Below are positions 43,394-51,279 of a stretch of 64,000 nucleotides of DNA, piece after piece. How positions within the stretch are numbered: position 1 is the first letter of the stretch; every line of letters starts with the position of its first letter. Source of the stretch: an uncultured Collinsella sp. (GTDB lineage Bacteria; Actinomycetota; Coriobacteriia; Coriobacteriales; Coriobacteriaceae). Under the pieces are notes generated by a model that made no database searches, was not told the DNA's origin, and saw only the letters and a list, made by a program, of their open reading frames with translations. Location: NCBI GenBank assembly GCA_947507155.1, contig CANNOC010000011.1, positions 1 to 64,000 of the forward strand. The letters run 5' to 3'. The position numbers and the translations under genes are program-made.

Positions 43394-44499
43394 TTCGCCG
43401 TCAACTCATCAATTTCCAAAATCGCAGTGTCGATGTTCGCGTTGGGCTTGACGCGTTTAGTGAGCTGTCGCGTATGTTTGCCTCGACCGTGGGTAAGCCC
43501 AAGCGTGCGATGGTTGTCTGGAACAGCGCTGTGTCCGATCGCCTTGGCGAGATCGTTGAGCATGCGCTGGTCGATGCGGGCTTTGCCGTCTCGCAGCTGT
43601 CGCTCGAGGTTTCGCCCGCCGGTGCGAGCTTGGCTGACGCCGATGCTGTCTTTGGCGGTCTGTCAACCAATGGAATTACCTGCGACGATCTGATTGTCGC
43701 CGTCGGTGACGCTTCGATGTGCTCTGTTGTCGCCTGGTGCGCCAATCAGTGGTGTGGACGCACGGAGTGCGCACTGCTGCCGACGACCTTCGACGCCATG
43801 CTCACGGTCGCGACGACCATGAAGCCGCTCGTCGCTTCGGGCGACCACTCGTTGCCCGCCATCGCGGTGCGCCCCGAGCCCGGTCTGGTCGTGTGCAATC
43901 TGGACCTTGTTCGCGAGGCCAGCGCTGAGGACCTTAAGCTTGGCTATTCGGTGCTCGTGGGTACCATGCTTTCCAGCAGCAAGTCGCGCTGGAATCAATT
44001 TACCGAGACCGTTCCCGAGATTCTTGCCGGTGAGGAGGTCGCGCTCGTCAATGCTGTGCAGTGGTCCCAGACTGCGCGCAAAGACGTGCTCATGGCCACG
44101 AACCCCAGTGCTCGTCATGCGCTCGATTTTGGCAAGACGGGGGAGCGCGCCCTTCGCGCCTGCCTGGGCGATGCCGCGGCTCGCGTACCCGCATACCAGC
44201 TCCTTTCCGAGGGCATGCGCTTTGAGGCACGCCTAGCGCATGATGCTTGCGACTTCGGTATCGACTATGTGTTTGAGGTCGATGACTGCCTGGAGGACTT
44301 TGGCATTGAGGAGCTTGCCTTCGACCTTGAACCGGCGGCCTTTATTTCGGAGTTCCGCAGGCAGCAGTTCGCACGCTCCAATCGCACGATGCTGCCGCTG
44401 CCCGCGGCACTCGGCGCCATTCGTCTTAACGCCGTGGACGACGATGTGCTCGAACGCCATGCGCAGGCGTATTTGGCTTCTCGCAAGGAACTTCTCTAA
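43390..44499 (+). CDS. 3-dehydroquinate synthase-like protein lacking catalytic residues
   Basis: 369 residues aligned over their length to AroB, which turns DAHP into 3-dehydroquinate. Fold-defining pieces are recognisable: DDLIVAVGDASMCS at the NAD site (normal: GGGVxGD), LLPTTFDAMLTV (normal: PTTLLAQVDSSVGGKT) and HALDFGKTGERAL (normal: LNFGHTFGHALE). Both metal-ligand positions of the GHT/HGE segments are replaced and the later HGEAVA block is missing. The reading frame is intact and the codon use normal, so it is maintained as a protein. True AroB activity is doubtful. It is coupled to aroK (ATGA overlap). Confidence 0.75.
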   Translation: MIRRQLINFQNRSVDVRVGLDAFSELSRMFASTVGKPKRAMVVWNSAVSDRLGEIVEHALVDAGFAVSQLSLEVSPAGASLADADAVFGGLSTNGITCDDLIVAVGDASMCSVVAWCANQWCGRTECALLPTTFDAMLTVATTMKPLVASGDHSLPAIAVRPEPGLVVCNLDLVREASAEDLKLGYSVLVGTMLSSSKSRWNQFTETVPEILAGEEVALVNAVQWSQTARKDVLMATNPSARHALDFGKTGERALRACLGDAAARVPAYQLLSEGMRFEARLAHDACDFGIDYVFEVDDCLEDFGIEELAFDLEPAAFISEFRRQQFARSNRTMLPLPAALGAIRLNAVDDDVLERHAQAYLASRKELL

Positions 44500-44535
44500 C
44501 TTTATTGACATCCATCGTCTTTCGTATCATTTTGA

Positions 44536-44605
44536 GGGACGGGTTTTCAACCGGTTGCGAATCGCTTGTGATTCCGCTATTCGTTTGAAGCCCGTCCCGC
44601 TCTTT
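44536..44605 (+). terminator. GGGACGGG stem-loop between aroB-like and pepP
   Basis: GGGACGGG (44536-44543) pairs with CCCGTCCC (44591-44598); TTTTCAA/TTTGAAG extends the stem with a bulge. A GCTCTTTTTG tail follows. It ends the upstream operon or attenuates pepP. The 40-nt interior holds a promoter-like pair. Confidence 0.7.
44555..44583 (+). promoter_or_regulatory. Promoter-like pair inside the pre-pepP stem-loop
   Basis: TTGCGA (44555-44560), 17-nt spacer, TATTCG (44578-44583). Similar to the DUF134-NifX promoter. An alternative is TTGACA at 44505-44510 with TATCAT 14 nt later, upstream of the stem-loop. Confidence 0.4.
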
Positions 44606-44631
44606 TTGAGGACAAGAAGAAAGGAATCTGC

Positions 44632-45762
44632 ATGTCTGAGTTTGCTGCCGGTCCTGCCGGTCGTATCGAGCGTGTCCGTGCCCTGATGGCCGAGCGCGGC
44701 TACGACGCCATCGTCGTGCGCGACGAGGCCAACCTCCGCTGGCTCACGGGCGTGAAGGGCGTCTTCGACTACACCTTCGAGTTCCCGCACGCCGCGTTTA
44801 TTACGGTCGATCAGTGCCTGTTCCACACCGACTCGCGCTATCTCAACAGCTTTGAGGAGAACACGCCCGCCGGCAGTCCCTGGGTCTACGACATGGACGA
44901 AGGCACCATCCCCGGCTGGGTCGCCGGCAAGATTGCAGCCAACAAGTGCCGCGTCTGCGCCGTCGAGGATGACATGCAGATTAACTTCTACCAGGGTATT
45001 CAACGTGGTCTGGAGGACCGCTCCGTTGCCTGCATGCTGCCGCTGATGCATGACGACATCCGCAAGATGCGTGCCATCAAGGATGCAGAGGAGATCGAGC
45101 TCATGCGCCACGCGCAGTCGATTACCGATGCCGCCTTCCAGCACATGCTCGGCTTTATTAAGCCCGGCATGACCGAGAAGCAGGTCCGCAACGAGCTCGA
45201 GAACTTTATGTTCGCCAACGGCGCCGACAGCCTGGCCTTTGGCTCCATCGTCGCGAGCGGTCCCAACACCGCCAATCCGCATGCCGTCCCGAGCGACCGC
45301 GTGATCGAGAAGGGCGACTTTGTCCTCATGGATTACGGTGCGGGCTACTGCGACTACCGCTCCGACATGACGCGCACTGTCGTGATGGGCGAGCCCACCC
45401 AGGAGCAGCTCGACCTGTACGCGCTCGTGCGCCGCACCCATGAGGAGTGCGTCGCCGCTATCCATCCGGGCGTCGAGGGCAACGACATTTTCAAGCTTTC
45501 CAAGAAGATTATTGGCGATGCCGGCTATGGCGATTACTACAACCATGGTCTGGGCCACGGCGTGGGCATCGACATCCACGAGCTGCCTAACTTCAACCGC
45601 AGCAAGAATATCATCGAAGTCGGCTCGGTTATCACCATGGAGCCCGGCGTGTACCTGCCCGGCGTGGGCGGCGTGCGCCTGGAGGACTACGGCGTCGTCA
45701 CCGAGAACGGCTACGAGCCCTTCACCAAGACCCCGCACGACCTGCATATTATCGATTGCTAA
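44632..45762 (+). CDS. pepP: Xaa-Pro aminopeptidase family (M24B) peptidase
   Basis: 376 residues; removes N-terminal residues before proline. N-terminal creatinase-like domain (1-130), then the pita-bread domain with five metal ligands: Asp in LMDYGAGY, Asp in DMTRTVV, His in [15 protein letters not shown], Glu in [10 protein letters not shown] and Glu in RLEDYGVV. pepP directly upstream of efp is a conserved arrangement. AAGAAAGG precedes the ATG. Confidence 0.94.
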   Translation: MSEFAAGPAGRIERVRALMAERGYDAIVVRDEANLRWLTGVKGVFDYTFEFPHAAFITVDQCLFHTDSRYLNSFEENTPAGSPWVYDMDEGTIPGWVAGKIAANKCRVCAVEDDMQINFYQGIQRGLEDRSVACMLPLMHDDIRKMRAIKDAEEIELMRHAQSITDAAFQHMLGFIKPGMTEKQVRNELENFMFANGADSLAFGSIVASGPNTANPHAVPSDRVIEKGDFVLMDYGAGYCDYRSDMTRTVVMGEPTQEQLDLYALVRRTHEECVAAIHPGVEGNDIFKLSKKIIGDAGYGDYYNHGLGHGVGIDIHELPNFNRSKNIIEVGSVITMEPGVYLPGVGGVRLEDYGVVTENGYEPFTKTPHDLHIIDC

Positions 45763-45785
45763 ACCATCCATTTGGGTTTTTGGAG

Positions 45786-45828
45786 GCGGGGCGTCCGGAT
45801 CGATTCGGGCGTCCCGCGTTCTCTTTTT
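45786..45828 (+). terminator. Terminator after pepP
   Basis: GCGGGGCGTCCG (45786-45797) pairs with CGGGCGTCCCGC (45806-45817) apart from one mismatch and a G-T pair; an 8-nt loop and then GTTCTCTTTTT follow. Confidence 0.85.
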
Positions 45829-45859
45829 ATGCGCTCGCCGCAGCCGCCGTTTGCAAGTG

Positions 45860-45865
45860 TATAAT
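45860..45865 (+). promoter_or_regulatory. Consensus -10 of the efp operon
   Basis: TATAAT (45860-45865), 58 nt before the efp ATG. The -35 (GCCGCA region) is poor. It follows the pepP terminator, so the efp-to-recN series probably starts here. Confidence 0.5.
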
Positions 45866-45922
45866 TTCGCTCGTATGTAATTTGGACGTTTGTGCGTCTA
45901 GCCAATAACAAGAAAGGTCGCT

Positions 45923-46486
45923 ATGCCTACTATCTCTACCGCCGACTTCAAGAACGGCCTCGGTCTCCGCATTAAGGACAAGGTCTACACCATCGTCGAG
46001 TTCCAGCACGTCAAGCCGGGCAAGGGCGGCGCTTTCGTGCGCTACAAGACCCGCGACATCAAGAGCGGCCGCGTCGTCGAGAACACCTGCAACGCCGGCA
46101 CCAAGTTCGAGAGCGTCATGCTCACCACCCGTGAGTTCCAGTACCTCTACAACGACGGGGCCGACTACATCTTCATGGATAACGAGTCCTACGAGCAGGT
46201 TCCCGTTCCCGAGGATATGGTGGGCGAGAACGCCAAGTGGCTGCGCGAGAATGACACCTGCCAGCTGCTCTTCGCCGACGACGAGCTCATGGGCGTGACC
46301 CCGCCGATGTTCATCGAGACCACCATCGTCCAGACCGACCCGGGCTTCAAGGGCGATACCGTCCAGGGTTCCACCAAGCCGGCCACCATCGACACCGGCG
46401 CTGTCATCCAGGTCCCCATGTACCTCAACGAGGGCGAGGTCATTAAGGTTGACACCCGCGACGGCAAGTTCGTCTCCCGCGTCTAG
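45923..46486 (+). CDS. efp: Translation elongation factor P
   Basis: 187-residue EF-P, relieves ribosome stalling at polyproline. N-terminal KOW-like domain with the tip loop HVKPGKGGAFVRYK, whose lysine (about residue 33) is the position modified in other species, then two OB domains ending in DTRDGKFVSRV. No EpmA/EpmB or YmfI-like gene is close. AAGAAAGG lies before the ATG. Confidence 0.97.
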   Translation: MPTISTADFKNGLGLRIKDKVYTIVEFQHVKPGKGGAFVRYKTRDIKSGRVVENTCNAGTKFESVMLTTREFQYLYNDGADYIFMDNESYEQVPVPEDMVGENAKWLRENDTCQLLFADDELMGVTPPMFIETTIVQTDPGFKGDTVQGSTKPATIDTGAVIQVPMYLNEGEVIKVDTRDGKFVSRV

Positions 46487-46510
46487 CAACCAACTCTTCT
46501 AGGAGGACTC

Positions 46511-46873
46511 ATGCCCCAGGAAATCAAGATTGACGGCATCGGCATTTCGCCCGATGTTCTGACCGCCATCGTCTCGCGCGCCGTCACGGATGTCGAGGGC
46601 ATTGCCTCCGTGGGCGTCAAGGACCTTGCCACCAACCTTGTCTCCATGATGCTTTCGTCCAAGGCCCCGGCTTCTGAGCCGGCGGTCGAGGCCGAGGTCA
46701 TCGGCGACAAGCTCGCGCTTACCGTGCGCGTCGTGGTGTTCTTTGGCTATCCGTTCAAGAAACTCGCCGAGGCCGTTCGCGCCGCCGTGGTTGCCGCCAT
46801 CGACGCCCAGGTGGGCGTCGAGGTCGAGCGCGTTGACGTTTGCATCGACGGCCTCGTTTTCCCCAAGGAGTAA
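46511..46873 (+). CDS. Asp23/Gls24 family protein (second copy)
   Basis: 120 residues, same family as the gene at 357 but diverged: GISPDVLTAIVSRAVTDVEGIASVG and a central VVVFFGYPFKKLAEAVR helix. In Firmicutes yqhY (Asp23 family) occupies this same position between efp/accBC and nusB, and is tied to lipid-precursor homeostasis. AGGAGG precedes the ATG; it ends 3 nt before nusB. Confidence 0.9.
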   Translation: MPQEIKIDGIGISPDVLTAIVSRAVTDVEGIASVGVKDLATNLVSMMLSSKAPASEPAVEAEVIGDKLALTVRVVVFFGYPFKKLAEAVRAAVVAAIDAQVGVEVERVDVCIDGLVFPKE

Positions 46874-46876
46874 CCT

Positions 46877-47461
46877 TTGAGCCTTAAGGTTTATCGCGGG
46901 CGTACGCTTGCCCGCAGTCAGGCGCTGCAGCTGCTGTTCCAGGCCGAGGCCACGGACAGCCCGCTCGAGCGCGTCCTCGAGGGCGATTTCCTGATCTCGA
47001 AGGGTCCCCTCGACCCCTACGCGCTGGAGCTGTGCCGCGGTGCCTACGAGCACATCGACCGCATCGACTGCGCCCTGCGCTCCGTCGCCAAGAACTGGGA
47101 TCTTATGCGTATGCCCGGTGCCGACCGCAATCTGCTGCGCATCGCCGTCTATGAGATGCGCTTCCTCACCGACGAGGAGGTCTCGGACGCCATCGTGATC
47201 AACGAGGCAGTCGAGCTTGCCAAGGCCTATGGCACCGACCAGTCCGCGTCGTTTGTCAACGGCGTGCTGGGCAAGATCGCTCGTAGCGAAGAGCTGCCGG
47301 GCGAGGACCTGTATCAGGATTTGCTGGCCGAGGACCGTGCCCGCGAGGAGGCCCAGGCCGCTGAGGCTGCCGCCAAGGTTGCCGCCGCTCAGGCTGCGGC
47401 CGGCGTTTTCGACGAGGATGCCGAGGTCGCCGAGGCCGAGACCGGTACCGTCGAGGAGTAG
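46877..47461 (+). CDS. nusB: Transcription antitermination factor NusB
   Basis: 194 residues; NusB binds boxA RNA with NusE for rRNA antitermination. Family blocks: RGRTLARSQALQLLFQAE, MRMPGADRNLLRIAVYEM and VINEAVELAKAYGTDQSASFVNGVLGKIA. NusB is normally about 140 residues; the last ~45 here are Ala/Glu-rich and probably disordered. The TTG start at 46877 is supported by AAGGAG 6 nt upstream. Confidence 0.95.
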   Translation: MSLKVYRGRTLARSQALQLLFQAEATDSPLERVLEGDFLISKGPLDPYALELCRGAYEHIDRIDCALRSVAKNWDLMRMPGADRNLLRIAVYEMRFLTDEEVSDAIVINEAVELAKAYGTDQSASFVNGVLGKIARSEELPGEDLYQDLLAEDRAREEAQAAEAAAKVAAAQAAAGVFDEDAEVAEAETGTVEE

Positions 47462-47463
47462 TC

Positions 47464-47730
47464 ATGCCAGAGGGTTCCGTCCGCAACTTCGACGAGATCT
47501 CGGACCGCTTGGACCAGATTATCGCGACCGTTCGCTCCAAGGATACGTCCCTGGAGCGTTCGCTCGATCTGTTTGACGAGGCGATTGAGCTGGGCTCCCG
47601 TGCGGTCGATATGGTCGATAAGTTTGAGCTGACGCCTCGCGAGGCCGATAAGCTCGAGCAGGAATACGATGAGGATGCGGCAAACGAATCCATGGATAGC
47701 CAGGCCGCGTCTCCGGATACGAATGGTTGA
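47464..47730 (+). CDS. xseB: Exodeoxyribonuclease VII small subunit
   Basis: 88 residues. The two-helix XseB pattern: FDEISDRLDQIIATVRSKDTSLERSLDLFDEAIELG, followed by an acidic tail. XseB works only with XseA, which usually lies immediately upstream; here xseB starts 2 nt after nusB, so xseA is not at this locus or elsewhere in the window. Its TGA overlaps the tlyA start (TGATG). Confidence 0.9.
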   Translation: MPEGSVRNFDEISDRLDQIIATVRSKDTSLERSLDLFDEAIELGSRAVDMVDKFELTPREADKLEQEYDEDAANESMDSQAASPDTNG

Positions 47731-48542
47731 TGGCATTCATGAAACGTGTGCGTCTCGATGACGAACTGATTTCACAGGGCATCTGCGCCGATCGCGCGGA
47801 TGCCCTTCGCACTCTTATGGCCGGCTTGGTCTCGAGTGGCGGCGAGCGTTTGACCTCACCGGGCCTTAAGGTGACGCCGGGCCTGCCGTTGCACGTGAAG
47901 GGTCGTATTCCCTACGTTGGGCGCGGCGGGCTCAAGCTCGAGGGTGCACTCGATGCGTTTGGGATTGATCCGACAGATCTTGCTTGCCTCGATGTGGGCT
48001 GTTCTACGGGTGGCTTTACCGATTGCCTGCTCAAGCGCGGTGCCGCCACAGTCGTTTCGGTCGATGTGGGTCGCGCTCAGTTTGATTGGTCGCTGCGCCA
48101 AGACGATCGCGTGACGCTCCATGAACGCACCAACGTGACGCAGCTGCCCGAGCTCGGCTACGGCGGCGCTATCGACTTGGCCGTGTGCGATGTATCGTTT
48201 ACGAGTATCGCGAATATCATCGACGCCGTGCTGGCGTGCCTGAAGCCTTCCGGTTCGTTTTGCACGCTCGTAAAGCCCCAGTTTGAGGCGCCGGCTGCGC
48301 TGGTGGGCGAGGGCGGCATCGTGACCGACCCCGCCGTCCGCCGCGATGCGCTCGTGGCGGCGATTGAGCTCTTTGCCGCCAAGGGCCTGTTCCCGCTCGA
48401 CGTGTGCGTGTCGCCCATCCATGGCGCCAAGGGCAACGTTGAGTTTTTCCTGTACGGCACGAGGTTTGCACCCGGCGAACGCACCGACGATGAGCTTCAA
48501 TCCCAGGTATCGGTTTTGAGCGAGAAAGCTGCAACGCTATGA
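47730..48542 (+). CDS. tlyA: TlyA family rRNA (cytidine-2'-O)-methyltransferase
   Basis: 270 residues: S4 domain (about 5-65, RVRLDDELISQGICADRADA), then an FtsJ-like SAM methyltransferase with GRGGLKLEGAL, LDVGCSTGGFTDCLLKRGA, VCDVSFTSI and LVKPQFEAP. TlyA modifies cytidines of 16S and 23S rRNA. Start at ATG 47730 by overlap with xseB; ATG 47739 is possible. The gene order tlyA-nadK-recN is conserved. Confidence 0.93.
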   Translation: MAFMKRVRLDDELISQGICADRADALRTLMAGLVSSGGERLTSPGLKVTPGLPLHVKGRIPYVGRGGLKLEGALDAFGIDPTDLACLDVGCSTGGFTDCLLKRGAATVVSVDVGRAQFDWSLRQDDRVTLHERTNVTQLPELGYGGAIDLAVCDVSFTSIANIIDAVLACLKPSGSFCTLVKPQFEAPAALVGEGGIVTDPAVRRDALVAAIELFAAKGLFPLDVCVSPIHGAKGNVEFFLYGTRFAPGERTDDELQSQVSVLSEKAATL

Positions 48543-49399
48543 AGGTCTTTCTGGTTCCCAATTACTACAAGCAAGAGGCGGTCGAGAGCGGCCTGATGCT
48601 CGAGCTTTGGCTTTCGCGCCAAGGTTACGAGGTCGCATGGGCTGCCGACCAGCGCTCTAAGATTCAGAGCGCGCCCGATGTTGACGATGCCGACTTGGTT
48701 ATTACGCTCGGCGGCGACGGCACGCTGCTGCGTGCCGCCCGCATTCTCAACTACCGTGAGATTCCCATTTTGGGTCTTTCCTATGGTCATTTGGGTTTTT
48801 TGACGGCCGCGAGCCCCGAGGAGCGCGACATTTTGCAGGTCGTGAGCGATGCCCTGTCCGGCGAGCTCCATGTGAGCCGCCGTGCCACCATCGCCGCCGA
48901 TATTGTTTCGGTTCGCGAAGACGGCACGAAGGATGTTGTGCGCACGTTTGCCCTCAACGATATGGCGCTTACGCGCGGGCCCCTGTCCGATATGGTCGAA
49001 TTCGACATCACGGTGTCCGGCCATCATATCGACCGCCTGCGCGGTGACGGCGTGGTTGTATCGACGGCGACTGGCTCCACCGGCTATGCGCTTTCCGCCG
49101 GCGGCCCCATCGTCAGCCCCGATTACACGGGCATGGTCTGTGTGCCCATCGCCCCGCATACCATTCAGGCTCGCGCTTTTTTGACCTCGCCGAGCGATGT
49201 CGTGGAGATCTTTATGTCCGATGATCGCCCGAGCGTTCCGGCGATCGCCATCGATGGACAGTTTATTACCTGCGATGGCACGGTCGAGAGCGTGGCTGTG
49301 CGCCGTGGTCCCGGCGATGTGCTGCTGCTGGATTACGGCCCCGAGAGCTTCTATAACTCGGTGAGCCGCGTGTTCTACGGAGTGCGCCATGATCGATGA
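48539..49399 (+). CDS. nadK: NAD kinase
   Basis: 286 residues; phosphorylates NAD to NADP. Signature LVITLGGDGTLLRAAR (GGDG ATP/NAD site), SYGHLGFLT, LNDMALTRGPLSDM, ATGSTGYALSAGGP (substrate Asp/Thr region). Overlaps tlyA by 4 nt and recN by 11 nt, so the three are probably co-translated. Confidence 0.96.
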   Translation: MKVFLVPNYYKQEAVESGLMLELWLSRQGYEVAWAADQRSKIQSAPDVDDADLVITLGGDGTLLRAARILNYREIPILGLSYGHLGFLTAASPEERDILQVVSDALSGELHVSRRATIAADIVSVREDGTKDVVRTFALNDMALTRGPLSDMVEFDITVSGHHIDRLRGDGVVVSTATGSTGYALSAGGPIVSPDYTGMVCVPIAPHTIQARAFLTSPSDVVEIFMSDDRPSVPAIAIDGQFITCDGTVESVAVRRGPGDVLLLDYGPESFYNSVSRVFYGVRHDR

Positions 49400-51017
49400 G
49401 CTGCAGGTTTCCAACATTGCACTCATTCGCGAGGCGACGTTGGTTCCGAGCGCGGGTCTAACGGTTCTGACCGGAGAAACCGGCGCCGGTAAGACCGCGC
49501 TGCTTTCGGCGCTTAAGCTCATTTTGGGCGAGCGCGCGGATTCGTCGACGGTGCGCGAGGGCGAGGCACTTGCCAGCGTCGAGGCGCGCCTGTTTGATGG
49601 CCCGCATGACACGGAGGGCGTCACCGTGCAGCGCAGCCTTTCTGCCGAGGGCCGCAGCCGCGTAAAAATTGACGGTCGCATCGCCAGCGTTCGCGAACTT
49701 TCGGAGCGCGTCGGCGTGATGATGGATCTATGCGGCCAGCACGAAAACCAGCGCCTTCTCGACCCGGCGCACCACGTTGCCATGGTCGATGCTTGGGCTG
49801 GGCGCGCGGCGCTTGAGGCGCTCGAGAAGTATCGCACCTGCTTTAAGGCTTCGCGTGCCGCCGCCAAGGAGCTTCGCCGTGTGGAGGAAGCCTCACGCGC
49901 GCAGGGGAGTCGCGTCGAAGAAGCGCGTTTTGCTCTCGAGCGCATCGCCGAGGTCGACCCCAAACCGGGCGAGTATGAGGAGCTCGAGGAGCTGCTGCCG
50001 CGCTCCGAGCATGCCGAGGTGTTGGTGGCCACGGCCAACGATGCCCATGCGATGCTTGCTGCCGAAGGGGGAGCACTCGATGCCGTGAACAGTGCCGTGG
50101 CGGAGCTTTACCGCATGGCTGCCGTCGATCGCAAGCTGGGCGACATTGCCGATACGCTTTCGGATGCCTGCATTTCGCTTGAGGATTGTGCCAGCGAGCT
50201 GCGTACCTATCGCGATGGGGTCGCCTTCGATCCGCGCGAGCTGGCTCGTATGCGCGAGCGCTATTCCGATCTTAAGGCCCTACTGCGTCAGTGGGGACCC
50301 ACCATGGACGATGTCTTTGCCATGCGCGATCGCTCACAAGAGCTGTTGTCCCTGGTCGATGATGGCGATGAGCGGATCAAGAAGGCACGCGAGGCACTCG
50401 GGAGCGCCGAACGCGAGCTTTTTGCTGCTGCTAAGGCACTTAAGCGCGCACGCAATACCGCAGCCCCGCGTTTTTGTCACGAGGTTGGCCGTCAGATGGC
50501 GCGCCTGGAGATGGGCGGCGCCGAGCTCGTTTGGGAGTCGCGCGATCTTCCGCGTGCCGAGTGGACGCCGGCGGGCCCTTCGAGCTATGAGCTTTTGTAC
50601 CGCAGCGGTGCCGGATTGACGCCGCGCCCCCTGCGCCGCATTGCGTCGGGCGGCGAGCTGAGCCGCGTTATGCTGGCGAGCAAGGTTGTCCTCGGTAACG
50701 CGGACGGCGTCGACACGCTGGTTTTTGATGAGGTCGATGCCGGTGTCGGCGGCTCTACCGCGCGAGCCCTCGCGAGCGTGCTGGCAGATCTCGCTGCTAC
50801 GCATCAGGTGATTGTCGTAACTCACCTGGCGCAGGTTGCGGTCATGGCCGACAAGCACTACGTGGTGAGCAAAGAGCCCGGCGACGTTCCCCAGACGCAT
50901 CTGGATGAGGTGACCGGGGACGCCCGCATCGCTGAGATCGCCCGTATGCTGAGTGGCGATCAATCTGAGGCAAGCCTGGCACATGCCAAGCAGATGTTGG
51001 AAGAGGCTCGAGGTTAG
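49389..51017 (+). CDS. recN: DNA repair protein RecN
   Basis: 542-residue SMC-like ATPase active in double-strand break repair. Walker A GETGAGKT at 29-36, QHENQRLLDPAHH, coiled coils (about 150-340), ABC signature ASGGELSRVMLA and Walker B TLVFDEVDAGVGG, with THLAQVAVMADKHY near the end. 3' of it lie three inverted-repeat structures and the opposing rpiR. Confidence 0.95.
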   Translation: MIDELQVSNIALIREATLVPSAGLTVLTGETGAGKTALLSALKLILGERADSSTVREGEALASVEARLFDGPHDTEGVTVQRSLSAEGRSRVKIDGRIASVRELSERVGVMMDLCGQHENQRLLDPAHHVAMVDAWAGRAALEALEKYRTCFKASRAAAKELRRVEEASRAQGSRVEEARFALERIAEVDPKPGEYEELEELLPRSEHAEVLVATANDAHAMLAAEGGALDAVNSAVAELYRMAAVDRKLGDIADTLSDACISLEDCASELRTYRDGVAFDPRELARMRERYSDLKALLRQWGPTMDDVFAMRDRSQELLSLVDDGDERIKKAREALGSAERELFAAAKALKRARNTAAPRFCHEVGRQMARLEMGGAELVWESRDLPRAEWTPAGPSSYELLYRSGAGLTPRPLRRIASGGELSRVMLASKVVLGNADGVDTLVFDEVDAGVGGSTARALASVLADLAATHQVIVVTHLAQVAVMADKHYVVSKEPGDVPQTHLDEVTGDARIAEIARMLSGDQSEASLAHAKQMLEEARG

Positions 51018-51033
51018 AACGAGCTGACAGTGT

Positions 51034-51071
51034 TGGCGGGGACAAAATATCAGCAATTGTTGCACCGCCAC
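51034..51071 (+). repeat. GGGGACA hairpin after recN
   Basis: TGGCGG (51035-51040) pairs with CCGCCA (51066-51071). GGGGACA (51039-51045) starts 21 nt after the recN stop. No T-run. It is grouped with the other 3'-end GGGAC hairpins. Confidence 0.5.
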
Positions 51072-51094
51072 TTGCTTGTCTGGCCCGACCGTCA

Positions 51095-51246
51095 AAAACT
51101 ATGCCGGTTTACTACGATGAATCGGCGTAGCTCGAGCACAGCTAAAATTGTAAAAAGAAAACCGCAGGTAGAACCCCTGCGGTTTTCTTTTAAAACACGA
51201 TGTGGTCGCATATTCCGATTTCATCGTAGTAAACCGGCATAGTTTT
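51095..51246. repeat. 152-bp element with perfect 27-bp terminal inverted repeats
   Basis: The termini 51095-51121 and 51220-51246 are perfect inverted copies, and pairing continues a few bases inward with a 1-nt bulge. Inside lies a separate terminator hairpin (51153-51191). The form is that of a MITE or a composite bidirectional terminator; no target-site duplication is obvious. The right end overlaps the rpiR terminator by 5 bases. Confidence 0.85.
51153..51191. terminator. Bidirectional terminator between recN and rpiR
   Basis: A perfect 16-bp stem (51153-51168 with 51176-51191), 7-nt loop, with A-rich left and T-rich right flank, so it works for both converging genes. Confidence 0.88.
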
Positions 51247-51279
51247 ATCGGAACGGTACATAACGTCCCCTGATAAAAC
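51242..51279 (-). terminator. GGGGACG-loop hairpin at the rpiR 3' end
   Basis: On the minus strand GTTTTATC follows the TAG stop directly, then A-GGGGACG (51270-51264), and GATAAAAC closes the 8-bp stem. The core begins 9 nt after the stop. Confidence 0.65.
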
